DNA from: G965222335 sp965222335
Lineage (GTDB): Bacteria; Pseudomonadota; Gammaproteobacteria; Pseudomonadales; Halieaceae
Direction: 5' to 3'
NCBI GenBank assembly: GCA_965222335.1
Contig: OZ244944.1
Location: forward strand, 620,001 to 684,000
Length of the DNA stretch: 64,000 nt
The position numbers were made by a program, and so were the translations under genes. The notes below the pieces were generated by a model. The model saw nothing but the letters and a program-made list of their open reading frames with translations, was not told the origin of the DNA and did no database searches. Below, one piece after another: positions 45,567 through 53,219 of this stretch; within the stretch, counting starts at the first letter, position 1, and each line of letters starts with the position of its first letter.

Positions 45567-45871
45567 CCGGGGATCACCTGCCAGTCCGGGGCGTGGAATT
45601 CGCCGATCACCTTCACCTCGATAAACGGCGCCTCGGCGGCGATGATATCGCGCACCCGCTGCGGCAGGTTCTGCTCCATCGCGTCGCGCTGGTCCTTGCT
45701 ATCCCAGGTCGCAATGGCCAGCAGCACCGAGGGATCGTCGATCTTGCGGTGTAGCCGCGTACCGCGCGCCCCGGGCGCTTCCTGGATCAGGCGACTGGCG
45801 CGCACCCAGGCATCCGCGTATTGCTGCGCGCTGTAACCCGGCTGGATATGGACCTCAAATACGAAAATCAT
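45563..45871 (-). CDS. ABM-family (antibiotic biosynthesis monooxygenase-like) protein
   Basis: The 102-residue protein has the dimeric ferredoxin-like ABM pattern: FVFEVHIQPGYSAQQYADAWVRASRLIQEAPGARGTRLHRKIDDPSVLLAIATWDSKDQRDA is shown only in parts here, with GARGTRLHRK and LLAIATWDSKDQRD as the key strands. The family contains small monooxygenases and haem-degrading enzymes as well as proteins without known activity. GGGAGG lies four bases before the ATG. It converges on the iron-transport ATPase gene. A role in haem or iron handling cannot be shown. Confidence 0.75.
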   Translation of the reverse strand: MIFVFEVHIQPGYSAQQYADAWVRASRLIQEAPGARGTRLHRKIDDPSVLLAIATWDSKDQRDAMEQNLPQRVRDIIAAEAPFIEVKVIGEFHAPDWQVIPG

Positions 45872-46002
45872 GGCGCCTCCCAAGTCCGTTCAGTGTAGAC
45901 AAAATCCGGGGGCAGCCGCTACCAGGCAGCCCTTGGCCAGGCGTGCACCGCGTTGGCACTTCCCCTACAATTACGGGCTTTTGTACAAACTTGTCCCGAT
46001 TA

Positions 46003-47028
46003 ATGTCTGACCCCGTTACCCAATCCGCCGGGGAACCACAGCCCTGGCGTTTCTGCATTGCCCCGATGATGGACTGGTCGGATCGGCACTGCCGTTACTT
46101 CTGGCGCCTGCTCACGCGCCACGCGCGCCTGTACACGGAGATGGTCACCACCGGGGCGCTGATTCACGGCGATCGTGAGCGTTTCCTCGACTACCACGCT
46201 GTGGAGCATCCCGTGGCTCTGCAGCTCGGCGGCAGCGACCCGCAGGAGCTGGCGCGCTGCGCGCGCTGGGCACAGCAGTGGCAGTACGACGAGGTCAACC
46301 TGAACTGCGGCTGCCCGTCAGACCGGGTGCAATCGGGCATGTTTGGCGCCTGCCTGATGGCGCACCCGGCGCGGGTCGCAGCCGGTGTTGCCGCGATGCG
46401 CGAGGCCTGCGACCTGGCGGTGACGGTGAAGCACCGCATCGGTATTGACCACATGGAGAGCTACGCCGAGCTGCGCGACTTCGTCGGCACCGTGGCGGCG
46501 GCAGGCTGCGAGGTGTTCATCGTTCACGCCCGCAAGGCCTGGCTGCAGGGCCTGTCGCCCAAGGAGAACCGCGAGGTACCGCCGTTGAACTATCCCTGGG
46601 TATACCGCCTGAAGCAGGACTTCCCGGACCTCCAGATTGTGGTTAACGGCGGCATCCAGAGCCTGGAGGAAACCGAGTCTCACCTGGCAAACTGCGACGG
46701 CGTGATGCTGGGGCGGGAGGCCTACCAGAATCCATGGCGGCTGGCCGAGGTGGACGCGCGCCTGTTTGGCGACGAGCGTATCGCCAGTAGCCGAGAGGCC
46801 GTCATTGAGACCCTCTTGCCCTACGTGGAGCAACAGCTTGCCCGCGGGGCCCACCTGAACCACATCACCCGACACATACTGGGCCTGTTCCAGGGCGTGC
46901 CCGGCGCACGCAAGTTCCGCCGCCACCTGAGTGAAAATGCCTATAAACCCGCCGCGGATGCGGATGTGCTGCGCCACGCCCTGGACCTGGTCCGGGCCAG
47001 CGCACCCCCCGCCACCTCCGCGGCCTGA
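46003..47028 (+). CDS. dusA: tRNA-dihydrouridine synthase A
   Basis: The 341-residue FMN enzyme has FCIAPMMDWSDRHCRYFWR at the N-terminus, NLNCGCPSDRVQ with the catalytic Cys, KHRIGID and GVMLGREAYQNP. This is the DusA pattern (U20/U20a of tRNA). It reduces uridine to dihydrouridine in the D-loop with NADPH. The ATG at 46003 is chosen because it begins the conserved region at the expected distance; the ribosome site is weak. The next gene, tal, follows after 11 bases. Confidence 0.94.
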   Translation: MSDPVTQSAGEPQPWRFCIAPMMDWSDRHCRYFWRLLTRHARLYTEMVTTGALIHGDRERFLDYHAVEHPVALQLGGSDPQELARCARWAQQWQYDEVNLNCGCPSDRVQSGMFGACLMAHPARVAAGVAAMREACDLAVTVKHRIGIDHMESYAELRDFVGTVAAAGCEVFIVHARKAWLQGLSPKENREVPPLNYPWVYRLKQDFPDLQIVVNGGIQSLEETESHLANCDGVMLGREAYQNPWRLAEVDARLFGDERIASSREAVIETLLPYVEQQLARGAHLNHITRHILGLFQGVPGARKFRRHLSENAYKPAADADVLRHALDLVRASAPPATSAA

Positions 47029-47039
47029 CAGGATTCGCA

Positions 47040-47993
47040 ATGACCAGCAAACTGGACCAGCTGAAAACCATGACCGAGGTGGTCGCCGATACCGGCGATA
47101 TCGAGGCGATTCGCCAATTTGCCCCGACCGACGCCACCACCAACCCCTCGCTGCTGCTGAAGGCAGCCGCCCTGCCCCACTACGCCGACATGCTGCGCGC
47201 CGCCCGGGACTGGGCCGAGGCGCGCGGGGGTTCTGGACCCGAGCAACTCGCCGACTGCTGCGACCGCTTTGCGGTTGATGTGGGTCGCGAAATCCTGCGC
47301 ATCATCCCCGGGCGCATTTCCACCGAGGTGGATGCGCGCCTGTCCTTTGACGGGCCCGGTACCCTGGCGCGAGCACGCAAGCTGGTCGGGCTGTATGAAG
47401 AAGCCGATGTCTCCCGGGGACGTATCCTGGTGAAAATAGCGGCAACCTGGGAAGGCATCCGGGCCGCCCGCGAACTGGAGCGGGAAGGTATCAATTGCAA
47501 CCTTACCCTGCTGTTCGGATTCAGCCAGGCTGCCGCCTGCGCCGATGCGGGGGTTTACCTCATCTCCCCCTTCGTGGGCCGCATCCTGGACTGGTACAAG
47601 GCCAATACCGACCTCGTCATCAAACACCCCGGAGATGACCCGGGCGTGCAATCGGTCACCCGGATCTACAACTACTACAAACAGCACGGCTACGACACGG
47701 TGGTCATGGGCGCGAGCTTCCGCAATGCCGGGCAGATCGAGGCCCTGGCGGGCTGCGACCGGCTGACCATCAGCCCCGCGTTGCTGGAGACCCTGAGCGA
47801 GGACAACGGTGAACTGCCGCGGTGCCTCGACCCGGACCGCGCCCAAAGCGGCCAGCCTGCGCAGGCGCCATCAGAGAACGACTTCCGCCTGCAACTCAAC
47901 GCGGATGCGATGGCCACGGAGAAGCTTGCCGAAGGGATTCGCACGTTTATTACCGACCAGGAAAAACTCGAACAGCTTATCAGCCGCACATGA
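47040..47993 (+). CDS. tal: Transaldolase
   Basis: The 317-residue TIM-barrel enzyme has PTDATTNPSLLLKA near 30-43, the Schiff-base Lys in RILVKIAATWEGIRA near 127-141, and NLTLLFGFSQA and PFVGRILDWYK. It exchanges dihydroxyacetone units between sugar phosphates in the pentose phosphate pathway. AGGA lies eight bases before the ATG. The stop overlaps the next gene (ATGA), so the TerB-like gene is coupled to it. Confidence 0.95.
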   Translation: MTSKLDQLKTMTEVVADTGDIEAIRQFAPTDATTNPSLLLKAAALPHYADMLRAARDWAEARGGSGPEQLADCCDRFAVDVGREILRIIPGRISTEVDARLSFDGPGTLARARKLVGLYEEADVSRGRILVKIAATWEGIRAARELEREGINCNLTLLFGFSQAAACADAGVYLISPFVGRILDWYKANTDLVIKHPGDDPGVQSVTRIYNYYKQHGYDTVVMGASFRNAGQIEALAGCDRLTISPALLETLSEDNGELPRCLDPDRAQSGQPAQAPSENDFRLQLNADAMATEKLAEGIRTFITDQEKLEQLISRT

Positions 47994-48436
47994 TTGAAGC
48001 CCTGAAATCCCTGTTTAGCCCGCCACCGGAGGAAACCCCGGAGGACCTCGAACACCGCCTGCACCGGGTCGCCGCCGCGCTTCTTATCGAAACGGCGAGA
48101 GCGGACTTCGGAGAAGACGCCAGCGAAACGGCAACGATTCGCAGGGCGTTACAGAATAACCTGGGACTGTCGACGGCAGAGGTGGATGCCCTGCTGGACG
48201 CTGCCGCCGAGGAGGCGGACGCCGCCACTTCCTTGTTTGAATTCACTCGCCTGGTCAATGACCACTTCACCCCGGCGCGCAAGGAGCAGCTGGTCGCTAC
48301 CATGTGGCAGGTGGCCTACGCCGACGGGGAGCTGCACAAGTACGAGGAGGCGCTGGTGCGCCAGGTGGCGGAGCTGATCTACGTGCCCCATGCGGTATTC
48401 ATCCGCAGCAAGCTGGCAGCGCAGCCGCAGGACTAG
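47990..48436 (+). CDS. TerB-like (tellurite-resistance-family) cytoplasmic protein
   Basis: The 148-residue all-helical protein has the TerB pattern: RVAAALLIETARADFG with acidic metal-type residues, ETATIRRALQNNLGLS, and WQVAYADGELHKYEEALVRQVAELIYV. TerB-family proteins are linked to tellurite or stress responses but most have no defined role. The start ATG overlaps the tal stop. It converges on the STAS gene and overlaps its last four bases, with a hairpin at the junction. Confidence 0.8.
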   Translation: MIEALKSLFSPPPEETPEDLEHRLHRVAAALLIETARADFGEDASETATIRRALQNNLGLSTAEVDALLDAAAEEADAATSLFEFTRLVNDHFTPARKEQLVATMWQVAYADGELHKYEEALVRQVAELIYVPHAVFIRSKLAAQPQD

Positions 48437-48443
48437 CTGCGCT
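48418..48443. terminator. Hairpin across convergent stop codons
   Basis: AGCGCAGC, ten bases, GCTGCGCT: a perfect 8-bp stem that spans the stop codons of the TerB-like and STAS genes. No T-run follows. It resembles the hairpins at 12304 and 20518. Confidence 0.35.
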
Positions 48444-48915
48444 CCAGGACTTCCATGAGGTCGCGGAAGCGATCGCGATTCTCGTCGCTGAGCCCCATCA
48501 ACACGCGGTGAGCTTCGATGATCTTCTCTTTTACCGCGGACTCGCTGTCTTCGATGTGTGGAATCTCGTCGATCCCGGCCGGCGACCCACACACTTCCTC
48601 GCGGATGTCGAACAGGCGGTGGAATCCCATGCTTTGCAGCAGGCGGTTCAGGCCGGGGTTACAGCAGTAGATGGCCGGCTGGAAACCATAGCGATCCTGC
48701 ACCTCCAGGGCCAGCTTGGCGAGCAACCCCAGGGTCGTGCTGTCCAGCCCTTCGGTATCACACAGGTCAATCCAGACACTGACAAACTCAGGGTCGGAGA
48801 ACATGCGCTGGATGAAATCATCTATTGTGGTGCACAGCGTTAAGCGTACATCACCTTCCATGCGAATTACGTAGGCGCCGTCCTGGCTGGCGGCTAGGAT
48901 CTTGCCTTCTGACAC
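48433..48915 (-). CDS. STAS-domain anti-sigma-factor antagonist
   Basis: The 160-residue protein has a STAS domain in residues 1-105 (ILAASQDGAYVIRMEGDVRL, then CDTEGLDSTTLGLLAKLALE with the phosphorylatable Ser in LDSTTLG). A 50-residue charged helical tail follows. The size and pairing with an upstream PP2C-like phosphatase recall the HsbA/HsbR switch of Pseudomonas, although this is only an analogy. Start GTG at 48915 with GGAG five bases upstream, one base beyond the phosphatase stop. The kinase/anti-sigma partner is not in this window. Confidence 0.88.
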   Translation of the reverse strand: MSEGKILAASQDGAYVIRMEGDVRLTLCTTIDDFIQRMFSDPEFVSVWIDLCDTEGLDSTTLGLLAKLALEVQDRYGFQPAIYCCNPGLNRLLQSMGFHRLFDIREEVCGSPAGIDEIPHIEDSESAVKEKIIEAHRVLMGLSDENRDRFRDLMEVLERS

Positions 48916-48916
48916 A

Positions 48917-50101
48917 TCAACTCCGCTTGGTAATAAACAAGGCCGCGATATCGTCCGGCGCTTCTTCCACCTGGTCCAGGCCCAGGCGGGAAACCATTTC
49001 AGCCGGCGTGTCCGCGACGTCCTCAAAGGCCTTGAGCAAATAAGCCTCCTTGTCGATCAGGTCTTCCCGCGGCAGTATCTCAAGGATGCCATCGGAAAAC
49101 AGGGCAATCGTGAAACTGTCCGGCAGCGCGACTTCCTGCTCATGATAGTCCGGGTCTTCCATCAGGCCAACCGCTGAGCCCTCGCCCACCAGGTACTGTG
49201 CGCCCTGGCTGGAGGCCAGCACCGGCTGCGGCAGGTGACCGGCAATACTATAGCGCAGTGTGTTGCCCTGCAGATCCAGTAGCCCCACCACCATGGTGGC
49301 GAACTTGCCGACATCCAGCTGCAACAGTTCCTGGTTGGCGCGATGCAGCATGGCCACCGGGCTCATCACCGTGTCGTCGTTCTTGCGGTTAAAGTCCGAA
49401 CGCTTGCGTGCAAACAGGTTCTTCAGCAGCACCGTGGCAAAGGCGCTGGAACTGCCGTGGCCCGACACATCAGCCATAAAGAACACCACGTGCTCTTCAC
49501 CCACGGTGAAATAGTCGGTGAAGTCACCACTGAGGAACAGGGAGGGAATCACCGAATGGCTGAAGCTGTAGTCGCCCTGCACCATCGGCGTGACTGGCAA
49601 CATGCTCATCTGTACCTGCCGCCCCGCCTGCTGGTCCTGCTCCAGCACTTTGACCGTGCCGCGGAGCTCGGTGTTGGCCGACTCCAGGCGGCGCCGCGAC
49701 TCGTCCAGCTCACGGCGCATCTGGCGCTGGCGCACGCAGCGCTCGATGGACTTGATCAGGGCCTCTTCATCTTCCAGGGGACGAACAAAAAAGTCGCTGG
49801 CACCCAGGCGCAGGGCCGTCATCATGCTCCTCGCCTCGGCCTCATCGGACAGCATGATCGCTGGCACCTGCACATCCATCTCGCGCAGGCTGCGGCGGGC
49901 CTCGCTCCAGGACACCCCCTCCAGGTGCATTTCACAGAGCACAACGTCCAGCTCGCTGCCACCAGCGAGGGAGAATCCGGTGGTGGCGACGTCATTGACG
50001 ATATCAACATGGAAGCCGGCAGACGTGACGACAGAGGCCAGATCCTGCGCGCGCCCGGGCTGGTCGTCGATTATCAGCACATTGCCGTTGGTGGCTATCA
50101 T
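48917..50101 (-). CDS. Receiver-PP2C (RsbU/SpoIIE-type) phosphatase with a degenerate receiver
   Basis: The 394-residue protein has a response-regulator receiver fold (5-120), a coiled-coil linker (about 120-160) and a SpoIIE-like PP2C domain (DFTDYF, ADVSGHGSSSAFATVLLKN, LFSDGILE, DDIAALFI). The receiver keeps the acidic pair (DD, 12-13), but the phosphorylation Asp reads Glu57 (VLCEMHL) and the conserved Lys reads Arg107 (FVRPLE). It may be locked active, or be controlled by partner binding instead of phosphorylation. Its target is the STAS protein encoded next. The ATG at 50101 begins the receiver; the longer frame is not supported. Confidence 0.9.
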   Translation of the reverse strand: MIATNGNVLIIDDQPGRAQDLASVVTSAGFHVDIVNDVATTGFSLAGGSELDVVLCEMHLEGVSWSEARRSLREMDVQVPAIMLSDEAEARSMMTALRLGASDFFVRPLEDEEALIKSIERCVRQRQMRRELDESRRRLESANTELRGTVKVLEQDQQAGRQVQMSMLPVTPMVQGDYSFSHSVIPSLFLSGDFTDYFTVGEEHVVFFMADVSGHGSSSAFATVLLKNLFARKRSDFNRKNDDTVMSPVAMLHRANQELLQLDVGKFATMVVGLLDLQGNTLRYSIAGHLPQPVLASSQGAQYLVGEGSAVGLMEDPDYHEQEVALPDSFTIALFSDGILEILPREDLIDKEAYLLKAFEDVADTPAEMVSRLGLDQVEEAPDDIAALFITKRS

Positions 50102-50230
50102 GAAATTTGCGGGTAGAGGCTTCCGCCAGACCCTACGCCCCTTGCCCCTGACAGGCAACAGCGACGACGCGCGATTGAGCACGATTTCACAGTTTTGCCA
50201 ATCACTTGCGAAACGCGGCATGAGGCCGCG

Positions 50231-50968
50231 TCAAAATTCCTCTTCCCAGGCACCGTCCACCCCGAAATCAGAGAAGCTGTCCTCCACCTCCCCGTCATTG
50301 ACCAGTACGCGGCGCTGCTGCAGGTAGGCATCGCGGACGAAGATATAGCGGTCGCCGGACAGCAACTCATCGGCATCCAGGAGACTCGCGCGGCTATCCA
50401 CCAGTTCCAGCCCGTACAGGGAATTGCGCAGGCGCACGTTATCGATAAAGGCCTGGGGCGAGGTGTAGGCATCCACGATCGAGCCGGTGCCACTGCGCAT
50501 CGTGCGCGGGCCCAGTACCGGCACCATCAGGTAGGGGCCATCGGGAACCCCCCAGATTGCCAGGGTATGGCCGAAGTCAGTACGGTAGGGGTACAGGAAA
50601 TCCATGCGCGAGGCGATATCGAAAAAGCCCAGCACACCAAAGGTGGAATTCACCAGGAAACGGCCGCCTCCGCGCGCAGCGCTGGAAAAGCGCCCCTGCA
50701 GCAAAGCGTTGAAGGCGGAGTTGGCGTCAAACAGGTTGGCAAAAAAGTTACCTATCCCGCGTTCGGCAAAGTCCGGGGTAATAAAACGATAGCCGGAAGC
50801 CACCGGACGCAGGAAGTAGGTGTCGAGACCGTCATTGAAGGAGAATATCGCCCGGTTCACGGTCTCCAGGGGATCCTTGACCGTGGTTTCCTCAATCACG
50901 TCTTCCGCCGCTGCCGGCAGGGCGAGCAGCGTTAGAAGCAGTAATATGGCGCGTGATACTTGGGGCAT
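50231..50968 (-). CDS. mlaA: MlaA-like outer-membrane phospholipid-transport protein
   Basis: The 245-residue protein has a signal sequence (1-21) and then the MlaA pattern: KDPLETVNRAIFSFNDGLD, GIGNFFANLFDANSAFNALLQG, FLVNSTFGVLGFFDIA and YLMVPVLGPRTMRSGTGSIVDAY. MlaA takes surface phospholipid from the outer leaflet toward MlaC. The usual lipobox Cys is absent (ALPAAAEDV), so it is probably cut by signal peptidase I. The other mla genes are not here. Confidence 0.92.
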   Translation of the reverse strand: MPQVSRAILLLLTLLALPAAAEDVIEETTVKDPLETVNRAIFSFNDGLDTYFLRPVASGYRFITPDFAERGIGNFFANLFDANSAFNALLQGRFSSAARGGGRFLVNSTFGVLGFFDIASRMDFLYPYRTDFGHTLAIWGVPDGPYLMVPVLGPRTMRSGTGSIVDAYTSPQAFIDNVRLRNSLYGLELVDSRASLLDADELLSGDRYIFVRDAYLQQRRVLVNDGEVEDSFSDFGVDGAWEEEF

Positions 50969-51056
50969 GACAGGTCGAGGCAGTTCACTCGTTAGGGGTG
51001 ATAGATAGCGCGCAGATATTACGCCCGGCGACTATCGCGGGCAACACCCGATTGGT

Positions 51057-51809
51057 TCATTCCACATCTTCCAGGGACAGGATACCGCGGGCCGCAAACT
51101 GATTCAGCTGCTCCGCGCCGAATCGCGTGACCGCGGCGGGATCCGCCTGCATCTCCTGCGCCAGGCGAGCGAGCAACTCGGCGCCTGTCGGCAAATCGGC
51201 ATCGCGCACCATCTCCAGTAGACGTGCACTGGCCGCATTTAATTCCATGAACTGCACACTTTCTTCACGATCCCGATAGACCGCCAGGAATGTGGGCTGC
51301 TCCGGGGCCGCAGTGGGACGGAATCCCGGGCCCACACGGTGTACCGGAAAGCGGTAGCTGAGTACCCAGGCGAGCGGCGAGAGTTGCGGCTTCCGGGTCA
51401 GGGGGTCCAGATCGTCGGGCAGGCCCGGGGGCTGCTCCTCGGCTACATCCAGGGCCAGTTCCACCCATTCGTAGTGGGCCAGCTCGGTGATAAAGGGCGG
51501 ATCGCAGTCACGGTGCGCATGCCGCTCGGCCAGAAAGGCAATGAACTCCTGGCTGATTTCCAGGAAGTAGGGGGTGCGACAGCGATGTCCATCAATAAAC
51601 GTCTGCACCAGGTCCTGCCACTGGCTGTCATCATACAGGCTGCGCAGGACCGGAAAACCCCCGCTGATGAAACCCTCGATATTGTTGTAGATGAGCTCCC
51701 TGTAGACCTTGAGCCGGCGCGCTTCTATGCCCGCCGGCGGGGGGGTCTGCGCCGGGTTGCGCAGGTAGCTCGCCATGCCCAGTTGGGCCTCCCGCAGGGA
51801 CAGGCTCAC
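51057..51809 (-). CDS. hvfC: HvfC-like DUF2063 partner protein
   Basis: The 250-residue protein matches the DUF2063/HvfC pattern: MASYLRNPAQTPPPAGIEARRLKVYRELIYNNIEGFISGGFPVLRSL is the family start (shown only by name beyond LRNP), then TPYFLEISQEFIAFL, an ELAHYEWVELALD helix and a C-terminal winged domain. In related systems it binds the precursor leader and the DUF692 enzyme and is needed for modification. Start GTG at 51809, overlapping the hvfB stop (GTGA). Last of three coupled genes. Confidence 0.82.
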   Translation of the reverse strand: MSLSLREAQLGMASYLRNPAQTPPPAGIEARRLKVYRELIYNNIEGFISGGFPVLRSLYDDSQWQDLVQTFIDGHRCRTPYFLEISQEFIAFLAERHAHRDCDPPFITELAHYEWVELALDVAEEQPPGLPDDLDPLTRKPQLSPLAWVLSYRFPVHRVGPGFRPTAAPEQPTFLAVYRDREESVQFMELNAASARLLEMVRDADLPTGAELLARLAQEMQADPAAVTRFGAEQLNQFAARGILSLEDVE

Positions 51810-52663
51810 GCACCCTGCCCCGCGGCCCGAGGCCGGCTCTCTACCCGCGCCTGCCGTGCCGCAACCTGGGCAAGCTCCTGCAGCAGGATATCCAGAGGGG
51901 GCAGGTTGAAATCCCGCTCCAGAAGCGTGGGCAGCGCGCCTACACGGGTGTAGGCAGCGTCCAGCAATGCCCATACCGGGTCGATGACGTCCGCACCGTG
52001 GGTGTCCACCTTGAGGTCGGGCGCCTCGTCGAAATGGCCCGCGACATGGATGTAGCGCGCACGATCCAGCGGCAGGCTGTCCATGAATACCAGCGGGTCA
52101 TAGCAATGGTTAATACTGTTGACGTAGATATTGTTGACGTCCAGCAGCAACTCACAGCCGGACTCGCGCACCACAGCGTTGATAAATTCAGCCTCGCTGA
52201 GCTCAGTGTGTGCCTGGGCGTAATAGGACGCGTTCTCCAGCACCAGGGGCTGACCGATAATATCCTGCACCTGGCGCACGCGATCGGCCACGTAGGCAAC
52301 CGCCTCCTCGGTAAAGGGAATCGGCAGCAGGTCGTACAGGTGACCCTCGGCGGCGCAGTAGGTCAGGTGTTCGCTATAGAGGGACACCGAAAACTCGTCC
52401 ATCATTCCCCGCACGCCGTGCACCAGGTCGCGGTCCAGCGGATCGGGCCCGCCGATGTCGAGAGACAATCCGTGCAGTGCCAACGGGTAACGCTCGGCGA
52501 GCTCGCGAAACTGCCGCCCGTAGCGACCGCCCACGCCGAGCCAGTTCTCCGGCGCCACCTCGAGAAAATCCACGGACCCGGGCTGCGCAGACAGAAGCGG
52601 GCCCAACAGGGCCCGCCTCAAACCGAGACCCGCACCGCGGATCTCTGTTACCGCTTCAGGCAT
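51806..52663 (-). CDS. hvfB: HvfB-like DUF692 multinuclear iron oxidase
   Basis: The 285-residue TIM-barrel protein has the DUF692/MNIO pattern: FLEVAPENWLG, PLALHGLSLDIGG, SVSLYSEHLTY, PLVLENASYY, CELLLDVNNIYVNSINH and YIHVAGHFD, with the His, Asp, Asn and Glu residues that bind two or three irons. Such enzymes oxidise Cys residues of ribosomal peptides to oxazolone/thioamide or related groups with O2. The ATG at 52663 overlaps the hvfA stop (TGATG). The substrate is almost certainly the EGKCG-rich protein encoded just upstream. Confidence 0.88.
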   Translation of the reverse strand: MPEAVTEIRGAGLGLRRALLGPLLSAQPGSVDFLEVAPENWLGVGGRYGRQFRELAERYPLALHGLSLDIGGPDPLDRDLVHGVRGMMDEFSVSLYSEHLTYCAAEGHLYDLLPIPFTEEAVAYVADRVRQVQDIIGQPLVLENASYYAQAHTELSEAEFINAVVRESGCELLLDVNNIYVNSINHCYDPLVFMDSLPLDRARYIHVAGHFDEAPDLKVDTHGADVIDPVWALLDAAYTRVGALPTLLERDFNLPPLDILLQELAQVAARQARVESRPRAAGQGA

Positions 52664-53061
52664 CAGGCACCGCCGCACTTACCTTCGCCACACTTGCCTT
52701 CACCGCCGGCTTTCATGTCGCCACACTTGCCTTCGCCGTCGGCTTTCTTGTCGCCACACTTGCCTTCACCGCACTTGCCTTCGCCGCCGGCTTTCTTGTC
52801 GCCACACTTGCCTTCGCCGCACTTGCCTTCGCCCTTGGCTTTCTTGTCACCACATTTGCCTTCGCCGCACTTGCCTTCGCCTTCACCTTTTCCCTCGCCG
52901 CAGGAGCCTTCCTTGTGCTTGTCGTAGTTGGCGAGATCGTAGCCGCCGCTCAGCTGTTGGGCGGAGAAGGGATTGGACTCTGCAGAGGCCATCGGCGCGA
53001 TGGCACTGGCGAGGAATGCTGCGCTCAGGGCAGCGGTCAGGGGTTTCTTGATGTGAGCCAT
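52663..53061 (-). CDS. hvfA: HvfA-like secreted Cys-rich RiPP precursor (nine EGKCG motifs)
   Basis: The 132-residue protein has a Sec signal peptide (about 1-27, ending ASA), a short spacer that ends YDLANYDKHKEGSCGEG, and a C-terminal array of nine EGKCG motifs (starting at 62, 67, 78, 83, 94, 99, 110, 121 and 126) with DKKA or DMKA spacers. In HvfA of Haemophilus such motifs are converted to Cu(I)-binding oxazolone-thioamide groups, so a periplasmic copper-buffering or chelating role is likely. AGGAA lies six bases before the ATG. A GTAACTT box at 53147-53153 on the minus strand could be an ECF-type promoter element; this is weak. No DoxX-like gene is present beside it. Confidence 0.85.
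   Translation of the reverse strand: MAHIKKPLTAALSAAFLASAIAPMASAESNPFSAQQLSGGYDLANYDKHKEGSCGEGKGEGEGKCGEGKCGDKKAKGEGKCGEGKCGDKKAGGEGKCGEGKCGDKKADGEGKCGDMKAGGEGKCGEGKCGGA
52675..52910 (-). repeat. In-gene repeat encoding the EGKCG array
   Basis: About 235 bases of near-repeat DNA (GAAGGCAAGTGCGG-type units with silent changes) encode nine EGKCG motifs arranged mostly as pairs separated by GDKKAxG. The silent differences between units show that the protein motif, rather than just the DNA, is under selection. The array can change length by recombination. Confidence 0.8.
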
Positions 53062-53219
53062 GATGTGTTCCTATTTGTCTGTTGAGTTATGTGAAGCCGT
53101 CGGGATTGTCTCGCTGCCGGAATCGGGGCAGGAGTGCGTCCACAGAAGTTACGACCCGTCATCAGCAGTGAAGTTTCATTACCCCGGGACGGCAAATGGT
53201 AATATGTCACAGTTCCGCG

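Noticed and set aside
52663..53061. CRISPR-like array suggested by the repeated DNA in hvfA
   Set aside because: The units encode EGKCG in frame with silent changes and have no unique spacers; it is a protein repeat.
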